From NCBI GenBank assembly GCA_937927665.1, contig CALBRY010000460.1, positions 1 to 24,925 on the forward strand: a stretch of DNA of 24,925 nt, given 5' to 3'. Made by a program: the position numbers and the translations under genes. This DNA comes from an uncultured Chloroflexota bacterium (lineage in GTDB: Bacteria; Chloroflexota; Anaerolineae; Aggregatilineales; Phototrophicaceae). The stretch's first letter is position 1; every line of letters starts with the position of its first letter. Under the pieces are notes generated by a model. It was not told where the DNA came from. It was given only the letters and a program-made list of their open reading frames with translations, and did not search any database. Positions 15,122 through 22,007 of this stretch are shown here, one piece after another.

Positions 15122-15143
15122 CGTTGAAGCGGTTCGCTCAACG
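15122..15143 (+). other. Hairpin after gyrB overlapping the next promoter
   Basis: CGTTGA-A-GCG and CGC-TCAACG form a 9-bp stem with one bulged A and a GTT loop, 27 nt after the gyrB stop. It contains the -35 box of the thiamine operon promoter. No T-tract follows, so a terminator role is uncertain. Confidence 0.4.
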
Positions 15144-15151
15144 AGTACAAT
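15124..15151 (+). promoter_or_regulatory. Promoter of the thiamine transport operon
   Basis: TTGAAG (15124-15129), a 16-bp spacer, TACAAT (15146-15151). The start would be near 15158, about 12 nt before the first riboswitch stem, as expected for a riboswitch leader. Confidence 0.65.
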
Positions 15152-15169
15152 CATCTTAACCAAATAACC

Positions 15170-15269
15170 CTGTACCGGGGGAGCCTGTGCAATCAGGCTG
15201 AGAGGGCGCGTAATGCCGCGCCGACCCTTACACCTGATCCGGATCATACCGGCGTAGGGAGTGATGCAG
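15170..15269 (+). ncRNA. TPP riboswitch aptamer (THI element)
   Basis: The conserved core is present in order: CGGGGGAGCC, GGCTGAGAGGG, GACCC, ACCTGATCCGGATCATACCGGCGTAGGGA. P1 can be drawn as CTGTA (15170-15174) with TGCAG (15265-15269). The variable P3a arm is GCGCG-taatgc-CGCGC. The aptamer binds thiamine pyrophosphate. Placed before a thiamine-type ABC transporter and followed by a terminator, it should turn transcription off when TPP is plentiful. Confidence 0.97.
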
Positions 15270-15290
15270 CCGCAAAAAGCCGCTTTTTCG

Positions 15291-15321
15291 CACCCTTACT
15301 GACCTCCGGTAGGGGTGTTTT
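15291..15321 (+). terminator. Riboswitch-controlled intrinsic terminator
   Basis: CACCCTTAC (15291-15299) pairs with GTAGGGGTG (15309-15317), 9 bp with one G-U, followed by TTTTGTT. The same CACCCTTAC can pair instead with GTAGGGAGTG (15254-15263) at the 3' edge of the aptamer, with one bulged A. These pairings exclude each other, giving an antiterminator without ligand and the terminator with TPP. Confidence 0.88.
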
Positions 15322-15348
15322 GTTACTCAGATCGAATGGAGGCTGGTG

Positions 15349-16401
15349 ATGTTTCTACGTGCATTCGGGCTAATATTGATCGCCCTGCTTTTCAGCGGCG
15401 CGGCGGTAGCACAAACGCCCACCACTCTGACGGTGATCGCTCATGACAGCTTCAACTACAGCGAAGAAGTCATGGCGGCATTTACCGAGGAAACCGGAAT
15501 TGCTGTTGAAGTCTTACGACTTGGTGACGCGGGTTCGCTTGTTAATCAAGCAATCTTGAGCCGTGAAAATCCGCTTGGCGATGTCCTGTATGGTGTCGAT
15601 AACACATTCCTCAGTCGTGCACTTGAGGAAGACCTGTTTACTCCGTATCAATCTCCCGCGCTGGCAGATGTCCCTGAAGCATTTCAGCTTGATCCTGAAT
15701 TTCGCGTGACACCTGTCGATTATGGTGATGTCTGCTTGAACTACGATGCGGCTTATTTTGCGGCGAACGATCTCCCGTTGCCCGAAAGCCTCGCTGATTT
15801 AACTGATCCGGCATACCGTGGGTTGCTCGCCGTACAAAATCCAGCGACGTCCTCGCCGGGGCTGGCGTTCTTGATGGCGACAATCGCCGTTTTTGGTGAG
15901 GATGGCGATACCACCTATCTCGACTACTGGGCGGAACTTGTCGCCAACGATGTATATATCAGTCAAGATTGGACGGATACCTACTACGGTCAGTTCAGCG
16001 GTTCTGCCGGAAGTGAAGGTGATCGTCCGCTGATCGTGAGCTACGCCAGCAGTCCACCCGCCGAAATCTTCTTCGCCGATCCGCAGCCCGAAACCGCACC
16101 CACCGGCGCAATCGTTACGGATGATACCTGCTTCCGTCAAATCGAGTTTGCCGGCATTCTGGCAGGTACCCAGAATCAAGCTGCCGCTGAACAGTTTATG
16201 GACTTCCTGCTCAGTGTTGAGTTTCAGGAAGATATGCCGCTGCAAATGTTCGTGTTTCCGGTCAATACCAATGCCGCTTTACCGGATGTGTTTACTGACT
16301 ACGCGCAAATTCCCGAAAATCCCATCATCCTTGATCCAGAAGTGATCGACGCACATCGCGAAAGCTGGATTCAGGCATGGACAGAAGCGGTACTCCGCTG
16401 A
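15349..16401 (+). CDS. thiB: Thiamine-type ABC transporter, substrate-binding protein
   Basis: 350 residues from the ATG at 15349 (GGAGG 6 nt upstream; an adjacent GTG at 15346 is too close to it). It has a Sec signal peptide with cleavage expected after A-V-A near residue 21 and no lipobox. The mature part is a periplasmic-binding fold of the ThiB/iron-sulfate group: T-L-T-V-I-A-H-D-S-F at its start, L-G-D-V-L-Y-G-V-D-N-T, V-D-Y-G-D-V-C-L-N-Y-D, R-P-L-I-V-S-Y-A-S-S-P, and a Gln/Glu-rich C-terminal lobe. ThiB captures thiamine or its phosphates outside the cell. Assignment rests on the fold and on the upstream TPP riboswitch; sequence alone would also fit Fe(III)-binding relatives. Confidence 0.9.
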   Translation: MFLRAFGLILIALLFSGAAVAQTPTTLTVIAHDSFNYSEEVMAAFTEETGIAVEVLRLGDAGSLVNQAILSRENPLGDVLYGVDNTFLSRALEEDLFTPYQSPALADVPEAFQLDPEFRVTPVDYGDVCLNYDAAYFAANDLPLPESLADLTDPAYRGLLAVQNPATSSPGLAFLMATIAVFGEDGDTTYLDYWAELVANDVYISQDWTDTYYGQFSGSAGSEGDRPLIVSYASSPPAEIFFADPQPETAPTGAIVTDDTCFRQIEFAGILAGTQNQAAAEQFMDFLLSVEFQEDMPLQMFVFPVNTNAALPDVFTDYAQIPENPIILDPEVIDAHRESWIQAWTEAVLR

Positions 16402-16403
16402 AC

Positions 16404-18095
16404 ATGGTACGCGCAAACAATCATCGTTTCGCGGGACGGCGAGCGGCGGGCATTTTGCTCGCCGCCCTACCGATCCTATTCTTGGCGGTGTTTTTCTTTT
16501 ATCCCCTGCTGTCGATTCTTCAGATCAGCTTGATACCAGATGGCACGCTTGACCTAAGCGGATTCGCTGAGCTGATCACATCCGACTATTACCGTCGGGT
16601 GTTCTTCTTCACTGTGCAGCAGGCGGTTCTCTCGACTGTGATCACGCTGGCGATGGCACTTCCCGCCGCGTTCGTATTTGCCCGCTTCGAATTCCCCGGC
16701 AAATCGCTCTTGCTCTCACTGGCAACACTGCCATTTGTCTTACCAACAGTCGTTGTTGCAGCGGCGTTCGGTGCGTTGATCGGGGAACACGGTGTGATCA
16801 ACTCGGTGATCGTCAGTCTATTCGGGTTGAGTGACGTTCCGATACAGCTTGAAGGCACAGTCGCAATCATCTTGATCGCGCATGCATTCTACAATTATTC
16901 GGTCGCTTTGCGGATCATCGGGAGCTATTGGGCAACTCTCAGCCCGCGCATGGATGAAGCGGCGCGGGTTTTAGGTGCGCATGGTTGGCGGTTGTGGTGG
17001 ACAATTCGCCTTCCCGCACTTCGCCCGGCGATTCTTGCAGCGGCGGCGCTCGTCTTTATCTTCACATTTACAAGCTTCGGCGTCGTGCTGATCTTGGGCG
17101 GTATTCGCTTTGCAACGCTGGAAGTCGAAATCTTCAATCAAGCGCGGAATCTATTTAATCTGAATATGGCGGCGGCGCTGTCACTGGTGCAGATCGGGTT
17201 CATGTTCATTGTGATGCTGATCTACACACGACTTTCGCGCGCCGCCACAGCGGATATTCAAGCGGCGCGTGCAGTCGCCCGCAAACCGCGTACAAAGGGC
17301 GAAAATGCGCTTGTGGTGATCACTGTGGGCGTGATGATGGTCTTTCAGTTTGCGCCGCTTCTAGCGCTGATATGGCGGTCTTTCACCGTTGGCGATCAAG
17401 GTTTTACGACGCGCTATTATTCCGCGCTTTCGACCAACCCCCGTGGATCGGTCTTATTCGCGCCGCCGCTCGAAGCGATTGGGAACTCGGTTTCGATTGC
17501 ATTGATAACAACTGTTCTTGCGGTCGTGTTGGGTATGCTGACAGCGTATTTATTAGCGCGGCGCGATTCATGGGCGGCACGAGCGCTCGATGCTGTGTTT
17601 ATGCTTCCGTTGGCGACGAGCGCTGTTACACTTGGATTCGGGTTTATCATCGCGTTGGACGAACCGCCGCTCAATTTACGTGCTTCACCGTTGATGATCC
17701 CATTGGCGCATACATTGGTCGCACTGCCGTTCGTGGTGCGGAGCATTCTCCCCGGCTTGCGAAGCATCTCCCCGAACATTCGCGGCGCAGCAGCGGTGAT
17801 GGGCGCATCACCGTTTACCGTGTGGCGCACCATTGATCTCCCGTTGATTAGTCGCGGTGTGATTGTCGGTGCGGTCTTCGCGTTTACGATCAGCATGGGC
17901 GAATTCGGCGCATCCTTGTTCATTGCTCGTCCGGATACACCAACAATTCCTGTGGTGATCTTTCGCTTACTTGGTCAGCCGGGAGCAGGGAATTACGGTC
18001 AAGCATTGGCAATGAGCGTCATTTTGATGGGCGTATGCGCGATTAGTTTTATTACGATTGAGCGCCTTCGCAAGCTCGGCATGGGAGAATTCTGA
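16404..18095 (+). CDS. thiP: Thiamine-type ABC transporter, fused permease
   Basis: 563 residues from the ATG at 16404, 2 nt after the upstream stop; an in-frame ATG at 16377, inside the binding-protein gene, is the alternative, and neither has a strong binding site. The protein holds two permease halves of about six membrane helices each. Each half has an EAA loop that docks the ATPase: D-E-A-A-R-V-L-G-A-H-G near 190 and G-A-A-A-V-M-G-A-S-P near 465. Fused permeases of this kind are typical of ThiP and of iron transporters (FbpB/SfuB). Length is close to E. coli ThiP (536). It forms the membrane channel for the substrate delivered by the preceding gene product. Confidence 0.9.
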   Translation: MVRANNHRFAGRRAAGILLAALPILFLAVFFFYPLLSILQISLIPDGTLDLSGFAELITSDYYRRVFFFTVQQAVLSTVITLAMALPAAFVFARFEFPGKSLLLSLATLPFVLPTVVVAAAFGALIGEHGVINSVIVSLFGLSDVPIQLEGTVAIILIAHAFYNYSVALRIIGSYWATLSPRMDEAARVLGAHGWRLWWTIRLPALRPAILAAAALVFIFTFTSFGVVLILGGIRFATLEVEIFNQARNLFNLNMAAALSLVQIGFMFIVMLIYTRLSRAATADIQAARAVARKPRTKGENALVVITVGVMMVFQFAPLLALIWRSFTVGDQGFTTRYYSALSTNPRGSVLFAPPLEAIGNSVSIALITTVLAVVLGMLTAYLLARRDSWAARALDAVFMLPLATSAVTLGFGFIIALDEPPLNLRASPLMIPLAHTLVALPFVVRSILPGLRSISPNIRGAAAVMGASPFTVWRTIDLPLISRGVIVGAVFAFTISMGEFGASLFIARPDTPTIPVVIFRLLGQPGAGNYGQALAMSVILMGVCAISFITIERLRKLGMGEF

Positions 18096-19084
18096 TGCTG
18101 TCGGTGCAAGCAATTACAAAGCACTATGGAAAACCTGTTCTGCGCCGCGTGAGCCTCGAAGTCAGCGAAGGCGAGATCGTCTGCATACTCGGACCAAGTG
18201 GGTGCGGAAAAAGCACGCTCCTAAGAATCATTGCTGGACTCGAACGCGCTGATGATGGCGAAATCTTGATCGAAGGTGTTTCGATGGAAGGTGTACCTGT
18301 TCATGAGCGCGGTTTCGGCTTCATGTTTCAGGATTTCGCACTGTTCCCGCATATGAACGTCAGTGATAACGTGCGTTATGGCTTGCGGATGCGCCATCTC
18401 CCGAAAGTGCAGCAGGAACATTTGGTTGAAGATGCGCTCCGACTGGTTGGGATGCGCGGCTTTGAACGGCGTGATGTCACCAGTTTATCCGGTGGAGAAA
18501 AACAGCGGGTCGCATTAGCACGCAGCCTCGCACCAACTCCGCGTTTGCTCATGCTTGATGAACCGCTGGGTTCGCTGGATGCGTCACTGCGTTGGGAAGT
18601 CCTAAAAGAACTCAAGCGCATTCTCAAAGAATCTGGCGTGACCACGCTCTATGTCACTCATGATCAAAGCGAAGCATTTAGTATTGGTGATCGAATCGCA
18701 GTTATGAATGCGGGTCGATTTGAAGCGATTGATGCGCCGCTTGCGTTGTATCGCAGCCCCCAAACTGTATTTACGGCACAGTTTCTTGGGTTGCATAACG
18801 TTCTCACGTCGTCTGACTACACGAACATACCCGATGATCTGCCCGCACTTGATGCCGATTATATCTTGATTCACCCCGACGGCATTCAACTCGATCCGAA
18901 GGGCGATATCACCGGACGAATCCGTGAAAATAACGTCTGGGAAGGTCATTACGGCAGCATTATCGTCACCCTCACACCCGAAATTTCACTCCGCGTCAAT
19001 ATGGGGCGACCGACTCTTCTGGGCGTTGATGACACGGTGCGCCTAACGATTGACCCGGCTTACGTGGTGCCGCTCTCGCCCTGA
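18095..19084 (+). CDS. thiQ: Thiamine-type ABC transporter, ATP-binding protein
   Basis: 329 residues. Seen: Walker A GPSGCGKST (33-41), Q-loop F-Q-D (78-80), signature LSGGE (131-135), Walker B L-L-M-L-D-E-P (151-157), D-loop S-L-D and H-loop T-H-D (His189). About 95 residues after the H-loop region form an extra C-terminal domain, TOBE-like in position; E. coli ThiQ (232) lacks it, while iron and polyamine ATPases (FbpC, PotA) have it. The ATG shares one base with the permease TGA (TGATG), so the two are coupled. It powers the importer at the inner face of the membrane. Its 3' end overlaps the convergent CoA-transferase gene by 25 bp. Symbol by context. Confidence 0.9.
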   Translation: MLSVQAITKHYGKPVLRRVSLEVSEGEIVCILGPSGCGKSTLLRIIAGLERADDGEILIEGVSMEGVPVHERGFGFMFQDFALFPHMNVSDNVRYGLRMRHLPKVQQEHLVEDALRLVGMRGFERRDVTSLSGGEKQRVALARSLAPTPRLLMLDEPLGSLDASLRWEVLKELKRILKESGVTTLYVTHDQSEAFSIGDRIAVMNAGRFEAIDAPLALYRSPQTVFTAQFLGLHNVLTSSDYTNIPDDLPALDADYILIHPDGIQLDPKGDITGRIRENNVWEGHYGSIIVTLTPEISLRVNMGRPTLLGVDDTVRLTIDPAYVVPLSP

Positions 19085-19887
19085 TCGCGCTTTAAAATGC
19101 TGGCAAGATAGCCATCGAAATCGCGCGCACTGCACGCATCCGTATAGCGCATGATCTCGCCGCCTTGAATCGGGTAATCAGGGTAACAGCTTGTCGGGAG
19201 CGCACCCCCCGGTGCATGCACGATCACATTCGCGCCGGGTTTCGGGATAATGAATCCATCGACCGAGGGCTCCACCCGATCGACAATCCGCTCAACGGTC
19301 GCGATCACCATGTCAGCGATGCACACCAATTCAAGATCAACACCTTTGTTGTTGTTGATCTTGATGTTGCCGTTCCGGTCAGCTTCAAGTGCATGGATCA
19401 CCGCGATATCAGCGCGGATCGCCGGAAACGCGGTCAAGGTTTCGCCGGTGTACGGATCGACAATCGTCTTGACATCAGGGCGCAGTCGGGGCAAATCCGT
19501 GCCGATCCATGCCAGCGACGGCATAAAGCTCACCCCCGCCATTTGAGCGCGGAATCCGCTGGCAATGCTCGCTTCGGTTTCTTCCATTACGCGGAGCTTG
19601 CCAGCGCCGACCCACTCGGTGAACATCGGCGACAAGCCAAAGGATTCTAAACCACAGTATACGGTACGGATTGTCTCGATGCAGCCCGCACCGATTAGCA
19701 GATCGCTTTCATACCCCGCTGTGAAGTTGAGCAAGGTCAATCCACGCGGGCGCGGATTACGCGCAAGCAGTTGATAGACAAACGCGACAGGACGACGGTA
19801 CATCGTCATCCCGCCAAGCGCAAGCGTCATGCCATCTTGAACGAGCGCCGCCGCCTCAGCTAAAGTTGCGGTTCGGATCTTGTTCAT
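19060..19887 (-). CDS. CoA-transferase family alpha subunit, IpdA/GctA-like
   Basis: 275 residues from the ATG at 19887, which has GGAG about 9 nt upstream; the open frame runs further but into the preceding gene. Class-I CoA-transferase fold. Seen: L-V-Q-D-G-M-T-L-A-L-G-G and R-R-P-V-A-F-V near the N-terminus, then G-A-G-C-I-E-T, E-A-S-I-A-S-G-F-R-A-Q-M-A-G, an A-D-I-A-V-I-H-A-L-E-A-D-R-N-G-N-I segment and A-P-G-G-A-L-P-T-S near the C-terminus. The layout recalls IpdA (steroid ring degradation) and glutaconate CoA-transferase alpha. The substrate cannot be read. Its likely beta partner is about 4 kb away at 23871-24707. It follows the unknown 120-aa gene by 2 nt. Confidence 0.85.
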   Translation of the reverse strand: MNKIRTATLAEAAALVQDGMTLALGGMTMYRRPVAFVYQLLARNPRPRGLTLLNFTAGYESDLLIGAGCIETIRTVYCGLESFGLSPMFTEWVGAGKLRVMEETEASIASGFRAQMAGVSFMPSLAWIGTDLPRLRPDVKTIVDPYTGETLTAFPAIRADIAVIHALEADRNGNIKINNNKGVDLELVCIADMVIATVERIVDRVEPSVDGFIIPKPGANVIVHAPGGALPTSCYPDYPIQGGEIMRYTDACSARDFDGYLASILKRDQGESGTT

Positions 19888-19889
19888 CG

Positions 19890-20252
19890 TTACTCCAATG
19901 TTTTGATGATGTGTGCGGCGAGTGCCGCGCCGTAAGCATATCGTTCCACACAACCGACCGCCGAGTCAGAATCACCGGAAAAACGCATGATTGCATACAG
20001 TGCCGCCGCAAACGCGCTGTCCGCTGTTGGCGGATTCCCCCAGATGTGTCGCAGTGCCGCTTGTTCGTCACGCCACGCCGCCGCATGACCAAGCCGGTAA
20101 AACGCATCACACATCGTAGGGTACACCGTTTCATAAGCGAGGATCAACCGGCGCGGCAGTTCATAGAGCGGCACACCTTGATCCAGCAAATCCCTCGCCG
20201 ATCTGACCGCTGCCAGCACGCCTTCGGGAAGCATAGCAGGCTGATCGCTCAT
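19890..20252 (-). CDS. Hypothetical protein, 120 aa, upstream of the CoA-transferase alpha gene
   Basis: 120 residues, predicted all-helical and rich in Ala; no signal peptide, membrane segment or known motif that I recognise. There are two Cys and several aromatic residues (Tyr, Trp) in amphipathic helices. GGAAGG lies about 12-15 nt before the ATG, a loose binding site. The stop is 2 nt before the CoA-transferase ATG, so the two are almost certainly cotranscribed and may act together. The coding frame is supported by the tight spacing and by the lack of any better frame here. Confidence 0.7.
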   Translation of the reverse strand: MSDQPAMLPEGVLAAVRSARDLLDQGVPLYELPRRLILAYETVYPTMCDAFYRLGHAAAWRDEQAALRHIWGNPPTADSAFAAALYAIMRFSGDSDSAVGCVERYAYGAALAAHIIKTLE

Positions 20253-20293
20253 AAGACTAATGACCTTCCCACGGAGTTGTGTCCGGAAGCGGG

Positions 20294-20299
20294 TATAAT
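20294..20299 (+). promoter_or_regulatory. Putative -10 box for the processing protease gene
   Basis: A perfect TATAAT, 36 nt upstream of the ATG at 20336. No convincing -35 lies 16-18 bp upstream, so the promoter would be weak or activator-dependent. It lies in the 83-bp divergent region shared with the 120-aa gene. Confidence 0.45.
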
Positions 20300-20335
20300 A
20301 TCAGCAGTCGATCACGATTTTGGAGTCCCAACCCG

Positions 20336-21595
20336 ATGAACGGGCTGAAATCTCACCACCTATCAAGGCGTTTGCGCCATGTAACGACTGCTGCTGTTGT
20401 CACGCTGATCTTTACGCTGGGATTTGCACTTGGCGCATCGAACAGTCGCACAGATGCGCAGGAAGCCAATGGGCTGAATCTACTCTCGCCGGAAGCAGCA
20501 GAAGCTTTCCGTCCGGTGTTTCAAATCTTCAACATGATCAATGAACAGTACGTCGATCCTGTTGATACGAATATCCTGATCGACGGCGCGGCAGCAGGAA
20601 TGGTTGATGCGCTCGAAGATACTTACAGCGGCTACATGAATCCTGAAGTGTATCCGATGTTCAGCACCGATTTATCGGGCGAATTTGAGGGCATCGGTGC
20701 GGTAATCAGCGGGGACGAAGAGACAGGCGAAATCAGCATCCTTAGCTTGATCCCTAACAGCCCCGCCTCTCAAGCAGGGCTGCTGCCCGGTGATGTGTTC
20801 GTGCGTGTGGATAGTGAAGACATCAGCGCATGGGATACCATGCAGTTTACCCTACGCGTGCGGGGTCCAGCCGGGACAGACGTGCTGCTCACCGTCCGCC
20901 GCGCAGATGAACTCCTCGATTTTCTGGTCACACGCGCGCATATCGTAATCCCGAATGTGGCCACCGATGTGTTGGCGGACGGGGAAATTGCCTATGTGCA
21001 GTTGAACTCGTTCACGAACGAGGCGCGCGGTTTGCTTGACGATGCCTTTGAAGAGTTGGATGTCAACAGTCGCACAGGTTTGATCATTGATGTGCGCGGA
21101 AATCCCGGCGGCTATCTCCAGAGTGCAATCGACGTGACAAGCGCATTTGTCCGCGAAGGCACGATCACAATCGAGGATTTTGGTGGCGGGCAGACAACCA
21201 CCTACACCGCAACCGGTGATTACGCCAATATTCGCGTTCCAATTGTGCTGCTTATCAACGAATCGAGTGCCAGTGCATCAGAAATTCTCGCGGGGGCGCT
21301 TCAGGATTTAGATCTCGCCACGCTGATCGGTGAAACCACACTTGGCAAAGGAACTGTTCAAACATGGTCAGGGCTGGCGAACGGCGGCGGCATTCGTTTG
21401 ACCATTGCGCGCTGGATGACACCGAGCGGACGTTGGATTCATGAACAAGGTGTGACACCAGATATTCTGATCGAGTTCACTCCCGAACTTGCCGAAACTG
21501 GTGATGATCCGCAGCTCGATGCCGCAATTCGTCTGCTGATGGGCGAAACTGTCGAACCAGCGACCGAAGAACCTGTACTCGACGCCGCATCGTAA
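20336..21595 (+). CDS. Carboxy-terminal processing protease (S41 family)
   Basis: 419 residues from the ATG at 20336 (TGGAG about 10 nt upstream); the frame extends to a GTG at 20279 but this precedes the -10 box. An N-terminal hydrophobic stretch (residues about 17-34) acts as a signal or membrane anchor, with the rest outside the cell membrane. Then an N-terminal helical region with Y-S-G-Y-M-N-P, a PDZ domain (F-E-G-I-G-A-V-I, P-A-S-Q-A-G-L-L-P-G-D), and the S41 core: D-V-R-G-N-P-G-G-Y-L, S-A-S-A-S-E-I with nucleophile Ser313, and L-G-K-G-T-V-Q with Lys338. The Ser-Lys spacing of 25 equals that of E. coli Prc. It ends in an acidic tail. CtpA/CtpB-like; targets unknown. Confidence 0.93.
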   Translation: MNGLKSHHLSRRLRHVTTAAVVTLIFTLGFALGASNSRTDAQEANGLNLLSPEAAEAFRPVFQIFNMINEQYVDPVDTNILIDGAAAGMVDALEDTYSGYMNPEVYPMFSTDLSGEFEGIGAVISGDEETGEISILSLIPNSPASQAGLLPGDVFVRVDSEDISAWDTMQFTLRVRGPAGTDVLLTVRRADELLDFLVTRAHIVIPNVATDVLADGEIAYVQLNSFTNEARGLLDDAFEELDVNSRTGLIIDVRGNPGGYLQSAIDVTSAFVREGTITIEDFGGGQTTTYTATGDYANIRVPIVLLINESSASASEILAGALQDLDLATLIGETTLGKGTVQTWSGLANGGGIRLTIARWMTPSGRWIHEQGVTPDILIEFTPELAETGDDPQLDAAIRLLMGETVEPATEEPVLDAAS

Positions 21596-21616
21596 GCGAA
21601 CAGCTCACCAACGCAG

Positions 21617-21645
21617 CGAAGCGCCGGATTGCAAACGGCGCTTCG
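21617..21645 (+). terminator. Terminator after the processing protease gene
   Basis: CGAAGCGCCG (21617-21626) pairs perfectly with CGGCGCTTCG (21636-21645), loop of 9 nt, followed by TTCATTTAT. The T-tract is interrupted, so efficiency is uncertain. Its loop and 3' arm carry the start of the secG promoter. Confidence 0.7.
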
Positions 21646-21657
21646 TTCATTTATACT
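21629..21657 (+). promoter_or_regulatory. secG promoter inside the preceding terminator
   Basis: TTGCAA (21629-21634), exactly 17 bp, TATACT (21652-21657). The -35 box is in the loop of the terminator hairpin. The start would be near 21664, about 31 nt before secG. Confidence 0.65.
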
Positions 21658-21694
21658 CGCGGTCACAATTCGATCAACGCAGGAGTTCTAGGGC

Positions 21695-21919
21695 ATGGAA
21701 ACTGCCTTTCAAATCGTCTCAACATTGGTGGGCATTCTGCTGGTCGTGATCATCCTGATGCAGGTAAAGGGTGGCGGACTCGGTGATCTGCTCGGCGGCG
21801 GCGAAAGCGGTGGAATCACCCGTACCCGTCGTGGGCTGGAAAAGACACTGTTCCAGATCACAATCGCACTCGCGATCGCGTTCCTAGCAATCTGCATTGC
21901 TGCTGTGGCGGTGCCTTAA
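21695..21919 (+). CDS. secG: Protein-export membrane protein SecG
   Basis: 74 residues, normal for SecG outside the proteobacteria. Seen: two membrane helices, about residues 4-24 and 52-73, joined by the characteristic glycine-rich loop with M-Q-V-K-G-G-G-L-G-D-L-L-G-G-G. SecG assists the SecYEG translocon in the cytoplasmic membrane. AGGAG lies 9 nt upstream of the ATG. It has its own promoter, and a terminator follows, so it is probably monocistronic. Confidence 0.93.
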   Translation: METAFQIVSTLVGILLVVIILMQVKGGGLGDLLGGGESGGITRTRRGLEKTLFQITIALAIAFLAICIAAVAVP

Positions 21920-21958
21920 GCTGGCGCTCTATCCACCGTTTGCCCGATAGCGGAGATG

Positions 21959-21990
21959 AAGGTGTACGGCGGTCGCGGTACGCCTTTTTT
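21959..21990 (+). terminator. Intrinsic terminator between secG and the solute-binding gene
   Basis: AAGGTGTAC (21959-21967) pairs with GTACGCCTT (21978-21986), 9 bp with one G-U, loop of 10 nt, followed by TTTT then GTGTT. It ends only 17 nt before the next ATG. It therefore terminates secG but leaves no room for a separate promoter between hairpin and gene. Confidence 0.85.
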
Positions 21991-22007
21991 GTGTTCAAAG
22001 GACACCT

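Noticed and set aside
19165..19650. Plus-strand frame of 161 codons opposite the CoA-transferase alpha gene
   Set aside because: The minus-strand frame has a recognisable fold and a good ribosome binding site; the plus frame has neither.
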